A stretch of DNA of 10,718 bases from Smithellaceae bacterium (GCA_028704195.1 JAQVLL010000039.1:1-10718), one strand, 5' to 3'. Shown: positions 1 to 7,538, numbered from the stretch's first letter. Translations and numbers: made by a program. Notes: generated by a model from the sequence alone, not told the origin.

Positions 1-209
1 ATCTGATCGGGATGAAGCCCCTCGACATCTTGCTGCAGGCGACACGCTACAGCGCCGAAATTGCTATGATTGATCATGAAGTTGGCACGATAGAAACGGG
101 AAAGAAAGCGAACTTGGTGGTTGTAGACGGGGATCCATTGACAGATATCAAGTGTGTGGTAGATTCGATCCTGCGGGTATATAAAGAAGGAATGGAAGTA
201 AGACTATAG
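1..209 (+). CDS. Amidohydrolase family protein, C-terminal fragment
   Basis: This is the 3' end of a gene that begins left of the window; the frame is open from position 3 and stops at 207-209. The 68 visible residues match the tail of metal-dependent amidohydrolases of the imidazolonepropionase/prolidase-like type. A helix with ATRYSAEI is followed by the G-x-I-x-x-G-K-x-A-N-L-V-V-V-D-G-D-P-L strand pair that returns to the small beta domain, and then by a V-x-K-x-G ending. These enzymes hydrolyse C-N bonds, often in cyclic or N-acyl amino acid derivatives. The catalytic metal ligands lie upstream of the window, so substrate and catalytic competence cannot be judged. I see no clear terminator between its stop and the next gene. 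Confidence 0.8.
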   Translation, partial: LIGMKPLDILLQATRYSAEIAMIDHEVGTIETGKKANLVVVDGDPLTDIKCVVDSILRVYKEGMEVRL

Positions 210-258
210 GCCTAAACTTGCCGGTAGGATTGATGGATCCGTCTTTCGAGAAATGAAG

Positions 259-287
259 TTGAAGACATTAAGAAATAAGATTATACT
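259..287 (+). promoter_or_regulatory. Sigma-70-type promoter of the TetR-family gene
   Basis: A -35 box TTGAAG (259-264) and a -10 box TATACT (282-287) are separated by exactly 17 bp in an A-rich stretch. The predicted transcript starts near 294, leaving a short leader before the ATG at 323. It is the only good match seen between the amidohydrolase stop and the regulator. Confidence 0.6.
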
Positions 288-322
288 GAAAGCAGGTAAA
301 ATTCTATATGGAGGGGTGCGCA

Positions 323-883
323 ATGGCTCTTACCACAAAACGCGCGTTGGCGGCCTCGCTAAAAAAGCTCCTTGGAAAAAGCACACTCGACCATATTACA
401 ATCAAAGATATCGTCGAGGATTGCGAGGTCAACCGTCAGACTTTTTATTACCACTTTCATGACATTTATGATTTAATGGAGTGGATTTTTTGGGATGATG
501 TCAGTTATTTGGCTCCGAACGATGGCGAGACAGTCGATTGGCGGGATGGGCTCAAAAAAGCCTTTAAATACGTATTGGAAAATAAAAGCCTTGTGATGAA
601 TACCTATCGTTCCTTTACGCGAGAACAGCTGGATCGTTATATCGGAATTGCTGTTAGGCCTTTTGTCAAAAATGTGGTTGCTGAATTATCTACCGGCTTG
701 AATATTGCCGAAATAGACAGAGAATTTGTGATCGACCTTTTTACTTATGCGCTATCTGGTGTCCTACTGGCGTGGGTGGAAAAGGATATGCCGGAAGATT
801 ACGAAAATCAGTTGGACAAATTTTTTTTAGTAACAGATACCAGCATCCGTGCAGCGCTTGGTATGTTTCATCGCAAGGAATGA
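323..883 (+). CDS. TetR/AcrR-family transcriptional regulator
   Basis: This encodes a 186-residue DNA-binding regulator. The N-terminal helix-turn-helix spans about residues 25-46 (ITIKDIVEDCEVNRQTFYYHF), with the Q-T-F-Y-Y-H-F recognition-helix signature of the TetR family. The rest is a helical ligand/dimerisation domain of the usual length; its sequence recalls the TetR_C_8 type found in DhaS-like regulators. The start is set by GGAGGGG at 310-316, seven bases before ATG 323; an in-frame ATG at 308 has no such site. It is co-directional with the radical SAM gene 162 nt downstream, and a perfect palindrome in that gap could be its operator. It probably controls itself and/or the radical SAM gene. 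The inducer is unknown. Confidence 0.88.
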   Translation: MALTTKRALAASLKKLLGKSTLDHITIKDIVEDCEVNRQTFYYHFHDIYDLMEWIFWDDVSYLAPNDGETVDWRDGLKKAFKYVLENKSLVMNTYRSFTREQLDRYIGIAVRPFVKNVVAELSTGLNIAEIDREFVIDLFTYALSGVLLAWVEKDMPEDYENQLDKFFLVTDTSIRAALGMFHRKE

Positions 884-920
884 TTGTCTTGCGTTTTCTG
901 TGAGTCTGGGAATTACTTTA

Positions 921-965
921 CAAAAGCGGGGGTGTGTACAAAATTTGTACACACCCCCGCTTTTG
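921..965 (+). terminator. Perfect 22-bp inverted repeat: terminator and/or TetR operator
   Basis: The arms at 921-942 and 944-965 are exact reverse complements around a single base at 943. The outer part is GC-rich (GCGGGGGTGTGTAC paired with its complement) and both ends finish in AAAA/TTTT, so RNA from either strand would form a strong stem followed by a U stretch, as in an intrinsic terminator. The inner TGTACA-AAATT-TGTACA-like core also has the symmetry of an operator for a TetR dimer. The repeat begins 37 bp after the tetR stop and ends 80 bp before the radical SAM start. Both roles are possible and the sequence alone does not separate them. Confidence 0.7.
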
Positions 966-1045
966 TCTGTTTATCAATTTCTTTTACAGGAATAAAGTGG
1001 AGATGTCAAAAGAGGCGAATGTTTTATTCTGGAAAGGTGGGTCAT

Positions 1046-2485
1046 ATGAATTTTTCTGATACGTTTAAAAAGGCTGGACTTTTTCTCGTCTATAGTTATT
1101 TGGAGAAAGATCCGGAAAACAATATACCTAAAATTATTGATTGGGTAGAACGAATTGATGATACAGGCCAGATGTCCCGGCAGGTGAAAGCGGTCAAAAA
1201 AGCGCTGAAAGATCCGGACAACAATTGGCGAAAATGGATCAACAGTTTGTACACGGATATCGACCCGGAGGTGCGGAAAGCAACTTTTACGAACCTTGTG
1301 GTCCATTCCAATATACTTTCGGCAAAAAAGCGGAAAGATCTCTCCGAGAAGTACGACTGCAACATTCCATGGGCTGTGCTGATCGATCCGACTTCCGCCT
1401 GCAATCTTCATTGTACAGGATGCTGGGCGTCCGAATACGGAGACAAACTAAACATGAGTTTTGATGAACTGGACGACATCATCGATCAGGGGAAAGCGCT
1501 GGGGATCTACATGTATATTTATACAGGCGGAGAGCCCTTGGTTCGCAAGGATGATGTCATTGCATTATGCAACAAGCATTCAGACTGTCAATTTCTTGCG
1601 TTTACCAACGGAACACTGATTGATTATGCGTTTGCCGACGAAATGCTGCGAGTCAAAAACTTAATTCCCGCCCTTAGTGTGGAGGGCTTTCGATCTGAGA
1701 CTGATTTTCGGCGCGGGACAGGAACCTATGATCGAGTAGAAAAGGCCATGGAAATCCTGAAGCGCAAGAAGCTTCCTTTCGGGATATCTTGCTGCTACAC
1801 TAAGGCAAATGCGGAACTGATCGGCAGTGAAGCCTATTTTGATCAAATGATCGAATGGGGTGCAAAGTTTTGCTGGTTTTTTACGTATATGCCAGTTGGC
1901 ATAGATGCGGCTCCAGATCTGATCGCTACAGCAGAGCAAAGAAAATACATGTATGACCAGGTGCGGAAGTTCAGGCAGTCAAAACCTTTGTTTACCATCG
2001 ATTTTTGGAATGACGGCGAGTATGTACATGGATGCATTGCCGGTGGGCGAAATTATTGTCATATCAATGCCAACGCAGATCTTGAACCTTGCGCATTTAT
2101 TCATTATTCCGATACAAATTTGAGAGAAAAAACATTGCTGGAAGGATTTCAGGGTCCTTTATTTATGGCGTACCGCAAGAATCAGCCGTTCAACGAAAAC
2201 ATGCTGCAACCGTGTCCATTGCTGGACAACCCGGGAAGACTGGCTTCAATGGTGGACGACTCCGGAGCACATTCTACGGAAGCAATGAGTCCGGAAGATG
2301 TTCATGAGCTCTCCTCCAAATGTGTAAATGCGGCAAAGCAATGGGCAACAAAGGCCGAATCGTTATGGTCTTTTGGACAAGGGAAAAGCGTGGGGTACCC
2401 TGATTGTCTTTCTCCATGCAATTGCAGAAAGCAAGAATCTACTAAAGCTAGCGACGTAGTTGATATGGGAAGCTCAAGAAAATAG
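1046..2485 (+). CDS. Radical SAM protein with SPASM-like C-terminal cysteines
   Basis: This encodes a 479-residue radical S-adenosylmethionine enzyme. The cluster motif C-x3-C-x2-C is at C119, C123 and C126 (CNLHCTGC), and the SAM-contacting GGEP is at 161-164. After the barrel, C330-x2-G, C338, P-C349, C390 and a terminal cysteine group (PDCLSPCNCRK) resemble SPASM/twitch auxiliary iron-sulfur domains. Such domains occur in enzymes that modify peptides or proteins. The first ~105 residues are a charged helical extension with no family I recognise. The start at ATG 1046 follows AGGTGG at 1035-1040; the frame stays open back to 884 but runs through the palindrome and lacks a good site. The substrate is unknown. 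Pairing with a TetR regulator suggests induction. Confidence 0.87.
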   Translation: MNFSDTFKKAGLFLVYSYLEKDPENNIPKIIDWVERIDDTGQMSRQVKAVKKALKDPDNNWRKWINSLYTDIDPEVRKATFTNLVVHSNILSAKKRKDLSEKYDCNIPWAVLIDPTSACNLHCTGCWASEYGDKLNMSFDELDDIIDQGKALGIYMYIYTGGEPLVRKDDVIALCNKHSDCQFLAFTNGTLIDYAFADEMLRVKNLIPALSVEGFRSETDFRRGTGTYDRVEKAMEILKRKKLPFGISCCYTKANAELIGSEAYFDQMIEWGAKFCWFFTYMPVGIDAAPDLIATAEQRKYMYDQVRKFRQSKPLFTIDFWNDGEYVHGCIAGGRNYCHINANADLEPCAFIHYSDTNLREKTLLEGFQGPLFMAYRKNQPFNENMLQPCPLLDNPGRLASMVDDSGAHSTEAMSPEDVHELSSKCVNAAKQWATKAESLWSFGQGKSVGYPDCLSPCNCRKQESTKASDVVDMGSSRK

Positions 2486-2589
2486 TATGCTTTTGCGACA
2501 AAAAGGCAGGTCGTTATGGGCGGCGGATGTTTTATTTCAAACATATAGGACTAGGAGAGTGAACATTGTTTGCTACTGGAGCTTTTGGT

Positions 2590-2640
2590 ACAAAATGGTG
2601 TGGGAAGTCAGTTAGGAGGTCCACACCATTTTGTTTAATC
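2590..2640 (+). terminator. Hairpin terminator between convergent genes
   Basis: Arms 2590-2603 and 2621-2634 (ACAAAATGGTGTGG and its complement) form a 14-bp stem with a 17-nt loop, ending in TTTTGTTT on the plus strand. It lies about 105 bp after the radical SAM stop and 73 bp beyond the antiporter stop on the other strand. Because the arms themselves contain an A-rich/T-rich end, it may terminate both transcripts. Confidence 0.65.
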
Positions 2641-2706
2641 AATTTTATCCGTATCAACTTTACACGGAAGCTAAGGCAATAAGTGCCGCTTGAAGTTTAG
2701 AACAGT

Positions 2707-4233
2707 CTAATTCATGCTTGGTTCTTCTGCCGTTTTTTTAGATATCTTATGGAGCATAACAATCATGCCAAATAGAAGTGCAATTCCAGGAATTAATATT
2801 ATGACACTCTCCGTAAAGCCGGCAATAATGTACAGTACAGTAGATATGCCGGCTACAAGTAATGCATAGGGGAATTGCGTTTTAAAATGATCCATATGAT
2901 CGCTAGCGGCGCCCATAGACGCCAATAGTGTTGTGTCGGAAAGCGGTGAACAATGATCCCCGAAAAGCCCTCCGCTAATGATTGCTGCAACAGAGACCAT
3001 AAGTGGTGCGCCCATAGAAACCGCAATAGGAATCCCTATTGGCATCAGGATTGCGTAGGGCCCCCAGGAAGATCCAGTAGGTAGGGACATGCATGCTCCG
3101 GCAATAAATAGTATTGCCGGGAGAAATGCAGGATTAAGAAAACCTTCTGCTATATCCATTATAAAATAGGCCGTGCCGAGAGATTTGCAGGCACTTCCCA
3201 AAGACCATGCAAAAACCATAAGGATCATGAGATAGACCATATCTTTCATTCCACCCAATGCGATATTTTCAGCTTCTTTAAAGGTAAAAACCTTGTTTCT
3301 CACAGATAAAACAACCGCAATAATTGCACCGATAATAAATCCGAGAGAAATGCCTTGTCTGATAACCGTCCCCGAAAGGCTCTCTTTGGGAAAACCGTTC
3401 AAGAAAAATACCGTAAACATGATTGCTAACACCGCAAAAATCGGAATGATTACACTGCTTGATTTTGTTATTACACCATCAGGAAGCTTGGCTTCCACGG
3501 TGTTTCTAAGCGGGACAGCACCTTCTCGTAATACTTGACCTCCAAGAGCTCTTCTTTGGGCTTTAAGCATCGGCCCAAAATCAAATTGAGTGATGCAGAC
3601 AAACCCAACCATGATTAGCGTTAAGATGCTATAAAATTGAAAAGGAACCGCTCCGACAAATACTTCCCAACTGGTGAGGCCCGTCTCCGGGAAAAGATCA
3701 AGTTCAACTTGAATGAGGCCCATGATATAGACTCCCCAACTGATAATTGGCACCAAAGCACATATCGGAGAAGAGGTTGCATCTAAAATATAAGCAAATT
3801 TTTCTCTGGAAACCTTGTACTTATCACCAATAGGTTGAAATATAGGGCCTACCAATAAAGAATTTGCAGAGTCGGAGAACCAGACAAACAAACCACCAAG
3901 CCACATCGAAGTTTCCGCTTTTTTCTTGCTCGTAACAAGTTTTGAAGCCGTCTTTGCAAATGCGGCTGCGCCGCCCGTTGCACCAATAATAGCCACAAAA
4001 GCTCCGATTATCAAAAGATTCGTAAGAGATTGCATATTTGAATCACCAGCAACTTGAGCGTAAATAAAATCCGGAATCAATTTTGCGAAACCAGAAATCG
4101 GGTTCCATCCGGAAAGTGCTGTAGACGCAAAGAAAAGGCCCACAAAAAGTGAAAATAGTACATTTTTCGTTTTGATGGCCAAACATATTGCCAGTATAGG
4201 CGGAATTATTGAAATTATACCATAATGTTCCAT
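2707..4233 (-). CDS. NhaC-family Na+/H+ antiporter-like membrane transporter
   Basis: This is a 508-residue inner-membrane protein with about 11-13 hydrophobic segments, typical in length for the NhaC family. Family-like motifs include FSDSANSLLVGPI (119-131), S-W-G at 165-167, PTGSSWGPYAI (385-395) and GDHCSPLSDTTLLAS (425-439) followed by SDHMDHF. Members exchange sodium for protons, and some instead move carboxylates or amino acids coupled to these ions, as MleN does with malate and lactate. The start ATG at 4231-4233 has GGGAG a few bases upstream. It lies 55 nt behind the dehydrogenase-like gene with no terminator seen between, so the two are probably one sigma-54-driven transcript. From context I infer substrate uptake or exchange rather than pH homeostasis. 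Confidence 0.85.
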   Translation of the reverse strand: MEHYGIISIIPPILAICLAIKTKNVLFSLFVGLFFASTALSGWNPISGFAKLIPDFIYAQVAGDSNMQSLTNLLIIGAFVAIIGATGGAAAFAKTASKLVTSKKKAETSMWLGGLFVWFSDSANSLLVGPIFQPIGDKYKVSREKFAYILDATSSPICALVPIISWGVYIMGLIQVELDLFPETGLTSWEVFVGAVPFQFYSILTLIMVGFVCITQFDFGPMLKAQRRALGGQVLREGAVPLRNTVEAKLPDGVITKSSSVIIPIFAVLAIMFTVFFLNGFPKESLSGTVIRQGISLGFIIGAIIAVVLSVRNKVFTFKEAENIALGGMKDMVYLMILMVFAWSLGSACKSLGTAYFIMDIAEGFLNPAFLPAILFIAGACMSLPTGSSWGPYAILMPIGIPIAVSMGAPLMVSVAAIISGGLFGDHCSPLSDTTLLASMGAASDHMDHFKTQFPYALLVAGISTVLYIIAGFTESVIILIPGIALLFGMIVMLHKISKKTAEEPSMN

Positions 4234-4288
4234 TTTATTACTCCCGTCTGAACAGTTGCTATTACAATGCTATAGATAATAAACAAAC

Positions 4289-5419
4289 TTACCTTTGACA
4301 AACATTTTTACTGTTGGAAAGGAAATAGGCGATTGAAGATCTATAAAGTCCTCTTTCGAAAATATCGTCACTTTCCGCATCAAGGGTTTCAATATCTTTG
4401 TTAAGCAGCACATTGAGATAATTTTTCATCAGGATTTCATAATACTTTAGTGATCGATCGGGGTTGACGCTTGGCCATGCATCACAACTTATTGTTATTC
4501 TTCTGTTTTTAGTTTCAATTGACGCAGGAACCTGTTCATAAAGTTTGTCGTCAGGATAAATCACTTTGTGATTTGGGGATCCTTTTACAGTGCCTTCAAT
4601 AGCCCTTACGATTGGAGGGTTTACATTAACGTCATATCTGTCCGCAGCAAGATCCACAATAACTGCCGTTTGTGGTAGACTACCTAAAATATCGTTAGAG
4701 ATTACGGGTATTGATAGGTTGATCCTTTTTGTGGCGTCAACTAAAATATCTGTTTTCGCCAAAACAGCCTTAAGATTATCGTGGTCTGTCGTTATGCTAC
4801 GGGTAATATTTTGCGATATGATTCCCGGAACTCCATTCTGAAGAAAGTCGCTGTCGCCTAACATTTCAAATGCCCTGACGCAGGCTTGCGCAGCTCCTCC
4901 TGCGCCCAAAATTGTCGCGACAAAAGGGTCGCGTGCTGTTGAATAGAAATCAGGCCGTATTTTTTTCAAAATTTCAAAAGAAATTTCACATCCGGCATAA
5001 GCAGTACCGAAATAGTCGACGAACATTCTTAAACCATTATCATCAACAATGGCATCCATAGAAAAGCTTTTGATATTTTTCTTACAGATGAGTTCCACAT
5101 TGGCAGGTCGAGTGTCATAATGAATCATGGTGAATAATGCGGAAAAATCTTTCATTAATTTGAGATTTTTCAATTCGGGATCCTTCAAAATAACAATCAT
5201 GTCTTGTTGATAAACTTCTTGAAGCGGCACAAAGTTAAGACTTGAATGTTTTGCCAAATAGTCTTCTGAAGAATATCCCAATTCCTCCCCATAACCTTGC
5301 TCAAGATAAACCGCAACCCCTTTGTATTTCTTTAAGTATTCAAAAAGATTTGGTGTGAAGTCTCTTACATCCCCGGGGAAATTATGTATTTTGGGGAATC
5401 CCAGTGTTTTGATTTGCAT
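4289..5419 (-). CDS. Alanine dehydrogenase/PNT-superfamily NAD(P)-dependent enzyme, substrate unknown
   Basis: This 376-residue protein has the two-domain layout of alanine dehydrogenase, transhydrogenase alpha, saccharopine dehydrogenase and carboxyethylornithine synthase. Residues 1-160 form the N-terminal domain, with F-P-K near 8-10, R-D-F-T-P at 19-23, LEQGYGEELGYSSEDYL (39-55), L-K-D-P at 78-81 and T-M-I-H at 97-100. K79 and H100 appear to line up with the pyruvate-binding Lys and catalytic His of alanine dehydrogenase. The Rossmann nucleotide loop is LGAGGAAQ (171-178), and VIVDLAAD (253-260) matches the VIVDVAID strand of that enzyme. The middle (115-150) and C-terminal parts diverge from alanine dehydrogenase, so I do not assign alanine. 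A strong AGGAGGT sits six bases before the ATG. Transcription is probably from the sigma-54 promoter just upstream. Confidence 0.75.
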   Translation of the reverse strand: MQIKTLGFPKIHNFPGDVRDFTPNLFEYLKKYKGVAVYLEQGYGEELGYSSEDYLAKHSSLNFVPLQEVYQQDMIVILKDPELKNLKLMKDFSALFTMIHYDTRPANVELICKKNIKSFSMDAIVDDNGLRMFVDYFGTAYAGCEISFEILKKIRPDFYSTARDPFVATILGAGGAAQACVRAFEMLGDSDFLQNGVPGIISQNITRSITTDHDNLKAVLAKTDILVDATKRINLSIPVISNDILGSLPQTAVIVDLAADRYDVNVNPPIVRAIEGTVKGSPNHKVIYPDDKLYEQVPASIETKNRRITISCDAWPSVNPDRSLKYYEILMKNYLNVLLNKDIETLDAESDDIFERGLYRSSIAYFLSNSKNVCQR

Positions 5420-5458
5420 GGTATACCTCCTATATATCAGCTAATATGCTAATATAAA

Positions 5459-5476
5459 GCGCAATAATCATGCCAA
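5459..5476 (-). promoter_or_regulatory. Sigma-54 (-24/-12) promoter of the dehydrogenase-antiporter operon
   Basis: Read on the minus strand, positions 5475 to 5461 give TGGCATG-ATTA-TTGC. This matches the TGGCAYG-N4-TTGC consensus, with the invariant GG and GC exactly 10 bp apart. The predicted transcription start is near 5449, about 30 nt before the ATG at 5419, leaving room for the AGGAGGT site. A sigma-54 activator gene lies directly upstream on the same strand. Confidence 0.82.
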
Positions 5477-5517
5477 ATCAAAAGGCCTAAAATCAAGCTA
5501 TTTTCTATATTTAAACA

Positions 5518-5571
5518 GCAACAATGTTGCAATGCAGGAACACTATGATAGGATATTCCCATATTGCAACA
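5518..5571 (-). promoter_or_regulatory. Putative enhancer-binding sites (upstream activating sequence)
   Basis: GCAACA-A-TGTTGC (5518-5530) is a perfect 13-bp palindrome, and a further half-site GCAACA occurs at 5566-5571. TGTTGCAAT (5525-5533) and ATTGCAACA (5563-5571) also form an exact 9-bp inverted repeat. The sites lie about 75 and 117 bp upstream of the predicted sigma-54 transcription start, a normal distance for enhancer-binding proteins. The neighbouring activator is the obvious candidate ligand. Confidence 0.6.
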
Positions 5572-5610
5572 CTTGATAGGGGTTTTTGTTTATCGATCGT
5601 ACGTTTTGAT

Positions 5611-6657
5611 TCAACTTCGATTTATTTTTCTCGAAAGAACAGACGGAGAAGTTTTTAAAGCAGCAGCTGCCTTGCGTAGACTGCCGAAATTTGCAATATA
5701 TTCTTTAATAACAGTCACTTCGTATTCTTCCACCATTTCCTTTAGGGACTTTGTTTTATCAAATAGTATGCATTGGGGGTAGCAGGTCTGTATTTTTATG
5801 TCTTCTAATGTAACAGCATGTTTGCTGAAAAGTCCTTGCATATAATCAAGTGAGAACTCATCCGCTTCTATATAGTCACTACTAGCAAGTAGTACGATTC
5901 TTTCCATCATGTGTTGTAATTCTCTCACATTTCCAGGCCAGTCATAAGCCAACAATTTTTCCATAAAAGCGGCGTTGATAAGCCGTTTTGCATGATACAT
6001 ATTATTAAATTTATCAAGAAAATACAGTGATAGTAAAATAATGTCTTCCGGCCGCTGATTTAAAGCGGTAAGTGTTATCGGAATAACATTGAGACGATAA
6101 TATAGGTCTTCTCGAAATTCATTATGCTTGACCAGCTCCATGAGATCCTTATTTGTTGCCGCAATAAATCTAACATTTGCCCGAGTCTCTTTATAGTCTC
6201 CTACTTTAATAAAACTTCCTTCTTGTAGCAGCCTTAAGAATTTTGACTGAAGTATAGGACTCATTTCAGATATCTCATCCAAAAAAAGCGTGCCCTTATC
6301 AGCCATTTCAACAATGCCTTTTTTTCCATTTTTTAACGCACCGGTAAAAGATCCTGGAGCATAGCCAAACAGTTCCGACTCAAAAAGATTGTTGTCTATT
6401 GTTGCGCAATTTATCTTCAAGAAGCTTTCGTCAGACCTGCAACTGACTTGGTGTACGTACTCGGCATATAATTCCTTTCCCGTTCCCGTCAAGCCTGAAA
6501 TCATGACCGTTGCGTTGGATTGAGAGATTCGCTGTATCAATTTAATCTGATCAAGCATATAGGGATTACACGTAACAATATTACCGAATGTGTTTGTCTT
6601 GTACATCTCTTTCAGATAAAGCGCACCATTTTTGATATCACAATACTTCTCAATCAT
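5611..6657 (-). CDS. Sigma-54-dependent transcriptional activator lacking a sensor domain
   Basis: This 348-residue enhancer-binding protein consists almost only of a AAA+ domain and a Fis-type helix-turn-helix. Visible are Walker A GLTGTGKE (55-62), the sigma-54 contact loop as GSFTGA (102-107, usual form GAFTGA), Walker B TLFLDE (123-128), sensor I ATNKDL, arginine-finger region FREDLYYRLN (181-190), WPGNVREL (240-247), and a C-terminal HTH at about 326-346. Only about 25 residues precede the AAA+ domain, so there is no receiver, PAS, GAF or ACT domain; in this it resembles PspF. ATG 6657 follows GGGAG by eight bases; a TTG at 6687 would add 10 residues. It lies 35 nt after rpiR, probably in one operon, and likely activates the promoter at 5459-5476. 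Confidence 0.9.
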   Translation of the reverse strand: MIEKYCDIKNGALYLKEMYKTNTFGNIVTCNPYMLDQIKLIQRISQSNATVMISGLTGTGKELYAEYVHQVSCRSDESFLKINCATIDNNLFESELFGYAPGSFTGALKNGKKGIVEMADKGTLFLDEISEMSPILQSKFLRLLQEGSFIKVGDYKETRANVRFIAATNKDLMELVKHNEFREDLYYRLNVIPITLTALNQRPEDIILLSLYFLDKFNNMYHAKRLINAAFMEKLLAYDWPGNVRELQHMMERIVLLASSDYIEADEFSLDYMQGLFSKHAVTLEDIKIQTCYPQCILFDKTKSLKEMVEEYEVTVIKEYIANFGSLRKAAAALKTSPSVLSRKINRS

Positions 6658-6692
6658 CCCTATTGCTCCCTTATTAGAGAAATTCAATGTTC

Positions 6693-7538
6693 CTACAGAA
6701 AATAGTCTAATTGATTTGCTGTTTCATCAAATTCTTTAATACGTTTCCCCACTTCTTCTTTATTGATTTTAGATATCATAATTACAATGAGGTTTATTAA
6801 AATAAGTGTTGTTGAGTAAGAATCCGTAAAATCATAAGAATTAATTTTCACAAAAAAATGATACTCAGCAATTGGAATTAATGGCGATTGGGGAAAGTCG
6901 GTTATTGCTACAATCCGGAAGCCTTTCTTTTTTAAAAAATTCATAGCCACTGGTATAGCCTTAGGATATCGAGATAGACCTATGGCAATAATCAGAGCAG
7001 ATCTATCTATATTATTAATCTTATCAAAATAATTGGTATCGGATGCATCGATGTTTGTGGCACGGATCCCTATCTTATTTAGGAGGCTGGTCGCATATGA
7101 AACCAAGATATTCGAAGTCCGCGCACCCATCATAATCACTTCTGGAGCATTCAATATATCTCTCAGCAAACGATTCAATCTTTCGGGAGAGAGACTTTCT
7201 TTAAAAGCAAAAATATTGTTGATTTCTATATTGGACATCGTTTTAAGGACATCAGTAATTTCCTCATTAAAAGGCATTTTTTGATCAATTTCTTTATGGG
7301 CAACATCCATTAGATTACTAAGTATTTTTTGAAAATCTTCAAAATCAGAAGCGCCGATGCCCTCCCAGAATTCTTCTAATTGTGTTCTTGTACACTGGCA
7401 CTCTGCACAAAATTTTTCGTGGGTAAAATAAGTGGTCTGGTGAATGTTTGTTGCTACAAAATCTAGTATATTTTGATTGATTTGTACGCCGTTTGACATT
7501 TTCAACAAAGAATCTTTATAGAAGTTTATCTTTATCAT
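6693..7538 (-). CDS. MurR/RpiR-family transcriptional regulator
   Basis: This encodes a 281-residue regulator with the two domains of the RpiR family. The N-terminal HTH_6-like region (about 20-75) contains FTHEKFCAECQCTRTQLEEFWEGIGASDFEDFQKIL, which lines up with the usual helix-turn-helix of the family. The C-terminal SIS domain (about 120-245) contains VIMMGARTSN and ALIIAIGLSRYPKAIP, the latter like the ISFPRYSKE loop of many members. SIS domains usually bind phosphosugars. The start is ATG 7536-7538, because GGAGG lies six bases before it and inside the longer frame that starts at 7553. Three cysteines (44, 47, 49) fall in the HTH region. It is followed closely by the sigma-54 activator; two regulators in one operon suggest layered control of the downstream enzyme and transporter. 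Confidence 0.87.
   Translation of the reverse strand: MIKINFYKDSLLKMSNGVQINQNILDFVATNIHQTTYFTHEKFCAECQCTRTQLEEFWEGIGASDFEDFQKILSNLMDVAHKEIDQKMPFNEEITDVLKTMSNIEINNIFAFKESLSPERLNRLLRDILNAPEVIMMGARTSNILVSYATSLLNKIGIRATNIDASDTNYFDKINNIDRSALIIAIGLSRYPKAIPVAMNFLKKKGFRIVAITDFPQSPLIPIAEYHFFVKINSYDFTDSYSTTLILINLIVIMISKINKEEVGKRIKEFDETANQLDYFL

Noticed and set aside
884..1045. N-terminal extension of the radical SAM frame
   Set aside because: It would start at a TTG right after the tetR stop and translate through the perfect palindrome; ATG 1046 has a better ribosome binding site and a better-looking N-terminus.
974..1411. Antisense frames opposite the 5' part of the radical SAM gene
   Set aside because: They are opposite a supported gene, have no motif and no good start context.
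2527..2544. Small inverted repeat ATGTTT...AAACAT after the radical SAM gene
   Set aside because: It is a six-bp AT-rich stem with no T-run; the hairpin at 2590-2634 is a far better terminator.
6658..6687. TTG start adding 10 residues to the sigma-54 activator
   Set aside because: GGGAG lies eight bases before ATG 6657 and inside the extension, favouring the ATG; not excluded.
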